A stretch of 12,677 nt of DNA. Origin: Bdellovibrionales bacterium. Its GTDB lineage: Bacteria > Bdellovibrionota > Bdellovibrionia > Bdellovibrionales > UBA1609. Positions 1 through 7,063 of this stretch are shown one piece after another. A program made the translations under genes and the position numbers. The stretch is from contig JAGRAA010000355.1 of the NCBI GenBank assembly GCA_020435185.1, positions 1 through 12,677 of the forward strand. The letters are read 5' to 3'. Each line of letters starts with the position of its first letter. Within the stretch, counting starts at the first letter, position 1. The notes under the pieces were generated by a model. It had not been told where the DNA came from. It searched no databases and saw nothing but the letters and a program-made list of their open reading frames with translations.

Positions 1-984
1 ATCAGAAGCATTTACTTTTAACGGATGATTTTTAAGCATTAAATAAAAATCTTTAAACCAGTCCATATCAAAATTTTCTTCGATAATTTCACTTAATAAA
101 AAATGAAATAAATTTTCATCGAGTTTATAGGTAAAATCCAACTTTCTATCTTTAGAAAAATTAATTTCTATCTCTTCTTCATTCACCAGGTTTTTAATTT
201 CAGTGATAGCTTGAAAGTTTCTAATCTCAGGTAAAATATGAGGAGAAATATAATTTTCATCAATCAATCCTTGAACAAAGTCCCCTTTTATTTTCTTTTC
301 ATTGAGAACCTGAATATCTTGAACAGACAAATACTCTTTTTTTACTAGTAAATCTTTAACGATGGCAACTGTCATTGGGCCTTCTACTTTAACCAAACTT
401 CCTTCACTAAAAGATATACTATAAATATCAGGGCCTTTCTTGACATTCAAATGGCCTTTTAAATTGCTATGGATAAGCAAACTGAGAATATAAACCAAAT
501 CTAATCCAGTGATGCTCTCTACTCGATCCAATGCTTTGATCTTATCTCTGGCAGATACCTTTTCTTGTAGTAGCAACGCCTGTAATGGGAGTTTTGGTTT
601 TTCTAGTACTGGCTTTAATGTTTCGGCGATAACAGATAAAAGTTCTTGAGAATTAAATGGTTTTTTAAAAAAAGCTTTTGCTTGAGCTTTTTCTTTGGAC
701 TTCTCCATGAAGGACTTATCTTTAAAAATTCCACTAATTAAAATAATCGGTGAGTTCACACCGGTCTTTCTAAGCTCTTGGGCAAGATCTACACCATTCA
801 TTCCAGAAAGCATCACATCTATAATCGCAAAATGAACTATATTAACTTTAGCCGCTCTCATAGCGGCCTTAGGATCACTCACTTGAATAGGCTTATAACC
901 TTCACTTTCCACAAGAGATCCAAGTGTCGAGAGCATAGTAGGGTCATCGTCGACAATTAATATTTTAACATCCGATTTTTTCAT
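1..984 (-). CDS. REC-PATAN (DUF4388) response regulator, 3' end outside window
   Basis: The frame is open for 328 codons from an ATG at 982-984 to the left edge, so the C-terminus is missing. Residues 1-120 are a receiver domain: acidic pair D12/D13, phospho-acceptor D56 in an IIDVMLSG context, S84, and K108 before PF. Residues about 156-260 read as a PATAN/DUF4388 domain (GLDLVYILSLL, then KGHLNV and a FSEGSLVK segment), followed by an acidic helical region. There is no DNA-binding helix-turn-helix in the visible part. PATAN regulators in other phyla act through protein contacts, for example on pilus-based motility; a similar role here is inference. It lies 93 bases downstream of the CheY-like gene and is probably an output of the same kinase. 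The ATG has no strong Shine-Dalgarno; only a weak AAGAG lies just before it. The REC call is firm, the PATAN call less so. Confidence 0.85.
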   Translation of the reverse strand, partial: MKKSDVKILIVDDDPTMLSTLGSLVESEGYKPIQVSDPKAAMRAAKVNIVHFAIIDVMLSGMNGVDLAQELRKTGVNSPIILISGIFKDKSFMEKSKEKAQAKAFFKKPFNSQELLSVIAETLKPVLEKPKLPLQALLLQEKVSARDKIKALDRVESITGLDLVYILSLLIHSNLKGHLNVKKGPDIYSISFSEGSLVKVEGPMTVAIVKDLLVKKEYLSVQDIQVLNEKKIKGDFVQGLIDENYISPHILPEIRNFQAITEIKNLVNEEEIEINFSKDRKLDFTYKLDENLFHFLLSEIIEENFDMDWFKDFYLMLKNHPLKVNASD

Positions 985-993
985 GACTCTTAC

Positions 994-1021
994 TTATCGG
1001 AATTTTTCTTATAAATGTTTA
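994..1021 (-). promoter_or_regulatory. Candidate sigma-28-like promoter, TAAA-N16-TCCGATAA
   Basis: On the minus strand TAAA (1018-1021) and TCCGATAA (994-1001) are separated by 16 bases, close to the FliA consensus TAAAGTTT-N11-GCCGATAA but one base longer. The same arrangement occurs at 3973-4000. The start codon at 984 is only 9 bases beyond the -10-like box, so transcription from here would give an almost leaderless message, which weakens the call or points to another role as an operator. Confidence 0.35.
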
Positions 1022-1077
1022 AGTTTATTTAACTATTTTGAAATCTAGCCTTACTGAACTCTAGGTCGGACAAGCCC

Positions 1078-1497
1078 TCAGCTGGCTTTTGAATCAGGAT
1101 AATGCTTCTTATAGGCTTGCATCAGCCTTTCTGCCAAAGTTCCACTGGTAAATGGTTTCACAATATAGCTTGATACACCGTTTTGAGCGGCTTCTAAAAC
1201 ACATCCCTTTTCACTCTCCGTGGTAATTAAAATAAATGGAATTTGCTTGAAAGAGTCTGAATTTCTAACTTGCTTCAAAAAGTCCAGTCCACTTGGACCA
1301 GGCATGTTTAGATCGGACAATATCAGATCAAATTTTTTACTACTTTTTACACTCGTCATTAATGCTCGAAGCGCCTCATTAGCATCACTACAACTCACTA
1401 AGCTTCTGAACCCTAGCTGATACAAAGTATCTGCTATAAGTCTTCGCATATGAATTGAATCATCTACCAACAATATGTGCGTGTCTCTTCCAAACAC
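1078..1497 (-). CDS. CheY-like single-domain response regulator
   Basis: This 139-residue protein is a receiver domain with no output domain. It has the acidic pair D12/D13, phospho-acceptor D62 in LILSDLNMPG, T92, Y111 (the position of CheY Tyr106) and K114 in the VKPF motif. All catalytic positions are present, so it should accept phosphate and switch state. The start is GTG at 1495-1497, chosen because a clean AGGAG sits 6 bases upstream. That ribosome site overlaps the stop codon of the kinase gene, so the two are translationally coupled and the kinase is the obvious phosphodonor. The target could be the flagellar motor, a pilus motor or another protein; nothing in the sequence decides this, so I do not assign the symbol cheY. 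Confidence 0.93.
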   Translation of the reverse strand: MFGRDTHILLVDDSIHMRRLIADTLYQLGFRSLVSCSDANEALRALMTSVKSSKKFDLILSDLNMPGPSGLDFLKQVRNSDSFKQIPFILITTESEKGCVLEAAQNGVSSYIVKPFTSGTLAERLMQAYKKHYPDSKAS

Positions 1498-1503
1498 AAA
1501 CTA

Positions 1504-1508
1504 CTCCT
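1504..1508 (-). promoter_or_regulatory. Ribosome binding site AGGAG deciding a GTG start
   Basis: AGGAG lies 6 bases before the GTG of the CheY-like gene and shares two bases with the TAG stop of the kinase (1507-1509). This fixes the non-ATG start and implies coupled translation. Confidence 0.75.
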
Positions 1509-3438
1509 AAGCTGATTTTTTCAAATCTTTTTTTTCAATATTTTCTGGAACTTCTATTGAAATCTGCGTCCCCTCGCCTGGTGTCGATTGAGCAATAACA
1601 ATACCCCCCAATCGATCAACTTCAGCTTTAATAGCGTCCATCCCAATTCCTCTTCCTGAAAATTCACCTACATGTTCTCTACTCGAGAGCCCCGCTTTAA
1701 AAATTCTTTGCTGAATCTCAAAGTCAGAATGTTTTTTTTCTTCTCCGACGAGTTTTTCTCTAATCTTTGACACATCAATGCCGTGTCCATCATCTCTAAT
1801 TTCTATTTTTAAAAAACTCTTTCCTTCTTTTTGAACATTAGAAAAAGAAACTTCTATTTTCCCTTGCTCTTGTTTACCTTCCATCTTTCTAAGCTCTGGA
1901 GTTTCTATCCCATGATCGACGGCATTTCTGAAGGCATGAACCAAGCTAGCAAACAAGGGTTTGTAAATTTCAGAAGATATTTTAAGAGACCCGTTGATAA
2001 CTTTTAACGGATAAACTTTTTTACCCTGCTTTTCAGCTACGGTTTGAATAATTTCATCATAATGGGCAACAAACTTTTCTGCAGATTCTTTTAAAAACTC
2101 TTCTTTATATTTTTTTATAACATTCGGTGAAACTTTATTTTCAGCCAAAAACCGCGAAAATCCCCTAAGAGTTCTTTCATTGATTTCAACTTTTCTTCCG
2201 CCATAGACTCCTAAACGCAAAAAGAGCTCATCATTCTCTACTAAGAAATTCTGAAAAACACTTTTTAGTTCTGCAAGCGCAATATTATATTGCTCAAAAG
2301 TTTCTTGATTAGACATATTAGGATTATTTTTTGCTGGCTCTATAATATTCTGGCATATCTTTGTGTGTTTAGATAACTCTGCAGCCCCAAAAGCACCAGA
2401 TTCTCCCTCTAAGGTATGTAAAATCCTAAATATTTCTGTAACGTCAAATAGATCTAAGCTTTTTGACAGAACATTTAGACGTTCTAAACGTTCTTGAGCA
2501 GATTTCAAAAAATTCGCAAATTGATTTTTATTTTTGACCAATCTAACAATCATATTAGAGTAAGACTTTTCTTTGTTTGCCATGATTTCAGCTTGATACT
2601 CTTTAGTATTGTCTGTCGCAACCAATACTAAATTTTGAATCTTTTCTTCTGAATCTCTAATCGGGTAGAACTCAAGAGTAATATGACGGCCCTCTGAATG
2701 CTCATAGGTTTTAGGCCCCAACTCTACCATGCTCTCAAAAGGCAAAATCTCATCAAATACAGTATGCACCCATTGAAAAAACTGCTCTTTTTCATGATCT
2801 TTGATTTTTAATATTTCAGTTAAATTTTTTCCCGTTGGATCTGTCTCCAATATGTCTAAACAAGCTTTGGTATAAACATTTCCCGCTTTCCCTTTGCGAT
2901 CAAAAGCTAAGAAACCCTGTCCCAAACTATTCATAATCGCACTCAAAAGAACGTTCGCATCGCTTAACTCTTTGGTTCTCTCTTTAACCATTTGTTCTAA
3001 ATTTTTAGAGTATGCTTCTAATGCTTTTTGAGCGGATTTTAAATCTTCAATAACTTTTTCTTTTATATTTAACTCAACAAGGTACTTAACGTGCAGCTGT
3101 TCTTCTAAGGTTACATCATGCATGACCACAAGCCAAACCTGGTCTTCTTGTTTAAGAGGCGTAATACTTAACTGAACACTCCCCTCTCTTTCATTTCCAA
3201 TTATGAAAAATTTTACCTCTTCAAAAGGATGTTTTTCAAAAAAACCCAAATCACCATCAGGCATGATAAACAGATCTTTATTTTCAAAAGAAAATATTTC
3301 AAATATTTTCTTTTTCTGCATACGTTTTACAGAAATCCCCGTAAGCACAGATGCCGAATCATTACAATAGATCACCTTGCGATCTTTATCGATCACAAAA
3401 ACTGTATCTAAAAAATTATCAAAAACATCTAAATCCAT
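1507..3438 (-). CDS. Cytosolic PAS-PAS-HPt-HATPase histidine kinase, CheA-related but lacking the CheW-like domain
   Basis: The 643-residue protein has no membrane segment or signal peptide. In order: PAS (about 5-112, FVIDKDRKVIYCNDSAS), a coiled coil (about 112-165), a second PAS (about 165-285), and an HPt domain (about 295-400) with H341 in LHTLEGESGAFG, matching the P1 histidine of CheA. A linker (400-475) replaces most of the P3 dimerisation domain. A CheA-type ATPase (about 480-632) follows, with N-box N505/D508/H509 in RNAVDHGIE, G1 DDGHGID at 549-555 and G2 FSGRGIGMD at 593-601. The chain ends about ten residues later, so the CheW-like P5 domain is absent. No H-box (DHp) is visible, so H341 is the likely phosphorylation site and the adjacent receivers the acceptors. 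The ATG has an AAGGAAAG Shine-Dalgarno overlapping the upstream stop. Domain calls are secure; the signal sensed is unknown. Confidence 0.92.
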   Translation of the reverse strand: MDLDVFDNFLDTVFVIDKDRKVIYCNDSASVLTGISVKRMQKKKIFEIFSFENKDLFIMPDGDLGFFEKHPFEEVKFFIIGNEREGSVQLSITPLKQEDQVWLVVMHDVTLEEQLHVKYLVELNIKEKVIEDLKSAQKALEAYSKNLEQMVKERTKELSDANVLLSAIMNSLGQGFLAFDRKGKAGNVYTKACLDILETDPTGKNLTEILKIKDHEKEQFFQWVHTVFDEILPFESMVELGPKTYEHSEGRHITLEFYPIRDSEEKIQNLVLVATDNTKEYQAEIMANKEKSYSNMIVRLVKNKNQFANFLKSAQERLERLNVLSKSLDLFDVTEIFRILHTLEGESGAFGAAELSKHTKICQNIIEPAKNNPNMSNQETFEQYNIALAELKSVFQNFLVENDELFLRLGVYGGRKVEINERTLRGFSRFLAENKVSPNVIKKYKEEFLKESAEKFVAHYDEIIQTVAEKQGKKVYPLKVINGSLKISSEIYKPLFASLVHAFRNAVDHGIETPELRKMEGKQEQGKIEVSFSNVQKEGKSFLKIEIRDDGHGIDVSKIREKLVGEEKKHSDFEIQQRIFKAGLSSREHVGEFSGRGIGMDAIKAEVDRLGGIVIAQSTPGEGTQISIEVPENIEKKDLKKSA

Positions 3439-3440
3439 TA

Positions 3441-3448
3441 CTTTCCTT
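3441..3448 (-). promoter_or_regulatory. Ribosome binding site AAGGAAAG overlapping the upstream stop
   Basis: AAGGAAAG precedes the kinase ATG, with 5 bases between AAGGA and the start, and shares two bases with the TAA stop of the STAS gene (3447-3449). It has the same layout as the kinase/CheY junction. Confidence 0.7.
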
Positions 3449-3923
3449 ATTTTCCGGTTAAAAATCTAAAATACTTAGATTCAACAACATCAATTTCAAG
3501 CTCATCACCAGTTTCTTGATCTTTGATTTTCTCAGGTGCATTAACATCACCATCGGTGTAATCAACACCATGTCTAAATAAGATCAATTTTTCTTCCCCA
3601 GAATCTTCGGAGTAATAAGGAACAAAAAATGATTCTACCTTTCCATTATCTGGTAAAAAACCTGACACCATATTGATTTGATCTATAATAACTTTAGGAC
3701 AATTTCTAAAATTTAAATGAACTTGCTTTGAGTCTTTAAGCCAATTAATCCACTCACGTATCCCACAAGAATTGATAGACACAACATCTTCTAGATCGAT
3801 AGTTATTTCACCATCAGAACCAAATCCTTGAACAGTAAAATTAGAATCTTCATCGATGTTTCCGGATATTTTTATTACAACTTTTCCATCTTCCTGTAGT
3901 CTTTCTAAAGACATCGTTCCCAT
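3447..3923 (-). CDS. STAS-domain protein with a cysteine-less ribbon-like C-terminal tail
   Basis: The 158-residue protein starts at the ATG at 3921-3923. An in-frame ATG three codons earlier (3930-3932) abuts the AAAAGGG ribosome site, which instead sits well placed for the chosen start. Residues about 5-95 fit a STAS fold like anti-sigma-factor antagonists: ITIDLEDVVSINSCGI carries S52 at the position of the serine phosphorylated in SpoIIAA (DSSG there, NSCG here). Residues about 100-155 form an extension ending EIDVVESKYFRFL. Its spacing (PYY-S-x2-S ... D-x2-TG) looks like a four-cysteine zinc ribbon with every cysteine replaced. It is first in an operon with the kinase and CheY-like receiver, so it is probably a partner or regulated target of that relay. 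STAS is likely; the ribbon interpretation rests on remembered family patterns. Confidence 0.82.
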   Translation of the reverse strand: MGTMSLERLQEDGKVVIKISGNIDEDSNFTVQGFGSDGEITIDLEDVVSINSCGIREWINWLKDSKQVHLNFRNCPKVIIDQINMVSGFLPDNGKVESFFVPYYSEDSGEEKLILFRHGVDYTDGDVNAPEKIKDQETGDELEIDVVESKYFRFLTGK

Positions 3924-3972
3924 ATGATCCATCCCTTTTAAGATTCGATTATTATTAAATTTTCAATATCTT

Positions 3973-4000
3973 AAATCGGAAGCATCAGCCTTTGATTTTA
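3973..4000 (-). promoter_or_regulatory. Candidate sigma-28-like promoter, TAAA-N16-TCCGATTT
   Basis: On the minus strand TAAA (3997-4000) is followed after 16 bases by TCCGATTT (3973-3980), repeating the pattern at 994-1021. A start near 3966 would leave a leader of about 40 bases before the STAS gene, a sensible distance. A sigma-70 -10-like TATAAA overlaps the TAAA box but has no good -35. Confidence 0.4.
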
Positions 4001-4068
4001 TATAAAAACCGACAATCTAGACTAGACCATCAGCGAATATAGACCTAAAACAACCCCTAAAATTGAAT

Positions 4069-5226
4069 TTAAATAATTACATTTTTCTGATAAAGCCTGG
4101 AATAATCCAATAAAACGTCGCCCTCTAGAACTTCAACTTTATTCAACCGCAGCGCTAATTTATCTTTAAGATCTTGAATTTCTTTAGATTTCGTCCAGGA
4201 AACCCCCGTCTTCGATCCCAAGATGCAAGGAGCAACAAAATAATAAAAACGATCGAAAAAATTTTGAGCAGCAAAAGCACTGACCGTGAAAGCTCCACCT
4301 TCGACAAAAGCAGAAAAGATCTTATTTTGATACAGTACTTTTGAAAGACCTTCTAAATCTAATAAGCCGGCCTCCTTATTAGGGCACCTCAATATAGAAA
4401 ACTTACTTCTTTTGACCTTTTTAAAGTGATCTTCTCCAACGGCAATATAGATTTGCTCAGGAGATCTATATTTAGTTAAATTAAGATTATTCATCTGCCC
4501 AACGGACTCACCTTTCGGATCAATAATCAATACTTTATTAGACTTCTCGCTGTGTCCTTCGATTCTTATATTCAGTTTAGGATCATCAAACAGCAATGTG
4601 TTTTTACCGACGGCAGTACATTCATAAATACTTCTTAAGTGGTGAGCCACTTGTCTAGACTTAGAATTGGTAATCCACTGACTTTGCCCCGACTGATGAG
4701 CCACCATACCATCCATGCTACTTGCGATCTTTAAAGCAATAAAGCTTCTTTCTTCTAAGATATTAACTTTAAATTGATCGATAAGTAATTCCAACTCATC
4801 TATTAAATATTCAAACTCACTTTTTGGTCTATATCTAGAAGCCTCTACTCCGGCTTCTTTTAAAATTAACTCCCCCTTACCCTTCACCTTTGGATTAGGG
4901 TCTGTGATACCGTAAGTGACCGATGCTAACTTAAATTTAGACAATGCCATGGCACAGGAGCCCGTTTTACCTTTGTGAGCACATGGCTCTAACGTGACCA
5001 CAACATGGGCCCCTTCAAGATCACTTTTATTATCGACTTGAGAAAGAGCCTCTATTTCGGCATGATTACCACCAAAGACTTTATGATGTCCTTTTGCAAG
5101 CAATTCGAATTTCGGCGATAAAATCACACATCCAACTGGAGGATTAGGACTTACAAGGCCTATTCCCTTTTTTGCTTCTTCGATAGCAACTACCATCGCT
5201 TCGTCAATAGTGTATGTTTTTTCCAT
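4069..5226 (-). CDS. ribD: Bifunctional riboflavin biosynthesis deaminase/reductase RibD
   Basis: RibD deaminates 2,5-diamino-6-ribosylamino-pyrimidinone 5'-phosphate and then reduces the ribosyl group with NADPH, the steps after GTP cyclohydrolase II in riboflavin synthesis. Residues about 5-150 are the zinc deaminase: H55-A-E57 and P81-C82 with C91 (LEPCAHKGKTGSC). Residues about 160-380 are the reductase: FIALKIASSMDG, QWITNS, VGKNTLLFDDPKLNIR and VEGGAF. Total 385 residues is normal for a full two-domain enzyme. I chose the ATG at 5224-5226 because the deaminase fold begins right after it; in-frame ATG (5236-5238) and TTG (5248-5250) starts upstream add 4 and 8 residues and have no better ribosome site. 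No other rib genes are adjacent, and no FMN riboswitch fits in the 89 bases upstream. Identification is secure, the start less so. Confidence 0.95.
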   Translation of the reverse strand: MEKTYTIDEAMVVAIEEAKKGIGLVSPNPPVGCVILSPKFELLAKGHHKVFGGNHAEIEALSQVDNKSDLEGAHVVVTLEPCAHKGKTGSCAMALSKFKLASVTYGITDPNPKVKGKGELILKEAGVEASRYRPKSEFEYLIDELELLIDQFKVNILEERSFIALKIASSMDGMVAHQSGQSQWITNSKSRQVAHHLRSIYECTAVGKNTLLFDDPKLNIRIEGHSEKSNKVLIIDPKGESVGQMNNLNLTKYRSPEQIYIAVGEDHFKKVKRSKFSILRCPNKEAGLLDLEGLSKVLYQNKIFSAFVEGGAFTVSAFAAQNFFDRFYYFVAPCILGSKTGVSWTKSKEIQDLKDKLALRLNKVEVLEGDVLLDYSRLYQKNVII

Positions 5227-5315
5227 TCCGACATCCATTTTAGTTTGCAACCATTCACATATGTTTTAACATTAAGATCGCTCTATTAACAATATCATTT
5301 ATCGGATAAGATGTT
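5227..5315. promoter_or_regulatory. Divergent intergenic region between ribD and the GNAT operon
   Basis: These 89 bases must hold promoters in both directions. On the plus strand TATCAT (5293-5298) is a fair -10 without a good -35. The near-palindrome TTATCGGATAA (5299-5309) lies just before the GNAT start and could be an operator. No strong promoter can be named. Confidence 0.35.
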
Positions 5316-5888
5316 TTGGAAAAAGAAAATATTCAATACACCCCTTTAACAATCGCTGACATAAATGATTTTATATTTTTTACTGATAAATATATTGGAA
5401 CCGGATACTATAATAAACTTCAAGCTCAAAAGTATTTAATGATTGGAGCAGAGACCTCATTCAAGGCAAAGGTTAGTCATAGTATTGTAGGCATTAGACT
5501 CACTCTTCCTCCCGATCAATGGATAGGCCTTGTACCTGAAAAATTTCTCTCTCTCAAAAAATGGACCGTTCCCTCTAATCAAGTGGCTTATTTTAAATCA
5601 CTTTTCGTGGACGACGAATTTCACCATCGCGGGATTGCCAGCCAACTCAATGATCTTTCTGTTGCTCGGTTGAAAGCTCAAAATACGCTCGCTATCTTGA
5701 CCCATTGCTGGAAGGAATCTCCAAAGAATTCCTCTCAAAACTATCTTCTAAAAAAAGGGTTTATTCCTCTCCAAGAGCATATTAATTTTTGGTCAAATAT
5801 TAATTATCTCTGTACTCGATGTAAACCTCATCGCTGTACTTGTACAGCCATTGAAATGATAAAATACTTAGAACAGGAATCTCTATGA
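5316..5888 (+). CDS. GNAT-family N-acetyltransferase with C-terminal cysteine cluster
   Basis: This 190-residue protein contains the GNAT acetyl-CoA motif at about 90-112: the strand VAYFKSLFVDD followed by the loop H104-R105-G106-I107-A108, in the position of the family Q/R-x-x-G-x-G/A loop. A second conserved stretch near 140-150 (NYLLKKGF) matches the end of the fold. The C-terminus carries C166, C169, C174 and C176 in LCTRCKPHRCTCTA, likely a small metal site; similar tails occur on other GNATs, from memory. The start is TTG at 5316, because an in-frame TAA lies at 5307-5309 and the next ATG would remove 41 residues of the fold. The ATG at 5311 is in another frame. The stop overlaps the next gene (ATGA), so the two proteins are made together. 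The substrate is unknown; an amine or amino acid shared with the oxidase is a reasonable guess. Confidence 0.85.
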   Translation: MEKENIQYTPLTIADINDFIFFTDKYIGTGYYNKLQAQKYLMIGAETSFKAKVSHSIVGIRLTLPPDQWIGLVPEKFLSLKKWTVPSNQVAYFKSLFVDDEFHHRGIASQLNDLSVARLKAQNTLAILTHCWKESPKNSSQNYLLKKGFIPLQEHINFWSNINYLCTRCKPHRCTCTAIEMIKYLEQESL

Positions 5889-7057
5889 GCGTATCTTTCT
5901 GGAATGACTTCTCAACAGACAATCAAATTTATTCTGATATAGCTATTATAGGCGGAGGCATAGCTGGACTTTCTTTAGCCTATTGGCTTCAAAAAGAAGA
6001 TCCAAACCTCAAAGTATGCTTAATCGAAAAAGGACTCCTCGGTAGCGGTGCCACAGGACGCAATGCCGGCTTCATCACCTGCGGGTCTGTTGAACATTTT
6101 AATAGATTAGTTGGCACTTACGGAGAACAAAAGGCCTTAGAGATATGGAAGTTTAGCGAAACCAATCTTAGTTTATTAAAGTCAGAAATATTTTCTTCTT
6201 TAAAGATTGAAGATATCGAGTTTGAGCACAACGGAAGTTTTTCCTTAGCCTCTACAGAAAAAGAATTTGAAGAATTAAAAAAATCTGCTCAAATCATGAA
6301 AAAATTGAATATTAATGTTGAAGTGCTAACTGATTTGCAAATACTCGATCGGCTGGGAGCGGAAAAATTTGTTGGAGGGATCAAGTATCAAGATGATGCT
6401 TCTGTACACCCAGTTAAACTTCTTCAAGCTATTCAATCTAAAATCACAAATGTTACTTTTCTTGAAAATAATGAAGTTTTTCATATAGAAAATCATGGAT
6501 CAGAAAAAACAATTTTAACTAATAAAAGTAAAATTACTACTTCAGCGGTTTGTTATTGTACGAATGGATACTCTTCATTACTCAATCCATACTTCGGCGA
6601 CAAGGTTTTTCCCACAAGAGGTCAAATTTTGATCACCGAGCCTGTCAAACCTTTTATGGAAGGCCCCTGTTATGCTAATTTTGTTCTTGATTACTTTCGG
6701 CAACTCCCCTCAGGAAGGATTATTATTGGTGGTTTTCGACAATTGCAAAAAGATGTAGAACTTGGTTTTTCTGACGAAACGAGCCCTATTATTCAAAGCG
6801 CACTAGAAAATTTTATAAACCAACACTTACCCATGGCCCGCGGCAAGAAAGTGACTCATCGTTGGTCTGGCGTCATGGGCTTTAGCAGTGATGGGCAACC
6901 TTTTATTGGCTCACTTCCGAATGATCCTCAAAGCTTTTTTAATGTGGGCTTCACCGCTCATGGCCTAGGACTATCCTTTCATACGTCCAAATGTCTAGTA
7001 GATTTAATGTTTGGTCGAGATATTCCTCAATTTTTAACTGCAAAGCGGTTATCCTAA
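5885..7057 (+). CDS. FAD-dependent oxidoreductase, DAO family (PuuB/glycine-oxidase-like)
   Basis: The 390-residue protein has an N-terminal dinucleotide fold with G23-x-G25-x-x-G28 (IIGGGIAGLS), E48 at the end of the second strand to bind the FAD ribose, and GSGATGRNAGF at 53-63, the usual second FAD motif of D-amino-acid oxidase/PuuB relatives. The C-terminus has HRWSGVMGFSSDGQPFIG (325-342) and AHGLG (358-362), which close over the flavin in this family. The family oxidises the C-N bond of amines or amino acids; the substrate cannot be read from sequence. There is no signal peptide, so it is cytosolic. The ATG at 5885 has an AGGA ribosome site 6 bases upstream and overlaps the GNAT stop by 4 bases; the PilZ gene follows after 6 bases. 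The family is secure, the exact reaction open. Confidence 0.9.
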   Translation: MSVSFWNDFSTDNQIYSDIAIIGGGIAGLSLAYWLQKEDPNLKVCLIEKGLLGSGATGRNAGFITCGSVEHFNRLVGTYGEQKALEIWKFSETNLSLLKSEIFSSLKIEDIEFEHNGSFSLASTEKEFEELKKSAQIMKKLNINVEVLTDLQILDRLGAEKFVGGIKYQDDASVHPVKLLQAIQSKITNVTFLENNEVFHIENHGSEKTILTNKSKITTSAVCYCTNGYSSLLNPYFGDKVFPTRGQILITEPVKPFMEGPCYANFVLDYFRQLPSGRIIIGGFRQLQKDVELGFSDETSPIIQSALENFINQHLPMARGKKVTHRWSGVMGFSSDGQPFIGSLPNDPQSFFNVGFTAHGLGLSFHTSKCLVDLMFGRDIPQFLTAKRLS

Positions 7058-7063
7058 AAATCA

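Noticed and set aside
778..960. Plus-strand open frame antisense to the REC-PATAN gene.
   Set aside because: It is a shadow of the receiver domain, with histidine/arginine-rich low-quality sequence and no ribosome site.
4016..4026. TCTAG-A-CTAGA palindrome in the ribD/STAS gap, considered as a ribD terminator or operator.
   Set aside because: The loop of one base cannot form a hairpin and there is no T-run; short palindromes like this are common.
5227..5315. Possible FMN riboswitch ahead of ribD.
   Set aside because: The gap is far too short and lacks the conserved RFN-element blocks.
5311..5349. ATG at 5311 giving a 12-codon frame before the GNAT gene, possibly a leader peptide.
   Set aside because: It overlaps the GNAT reading frame from its first codons, has no attenuator structure, and its sequence is unremarkable.
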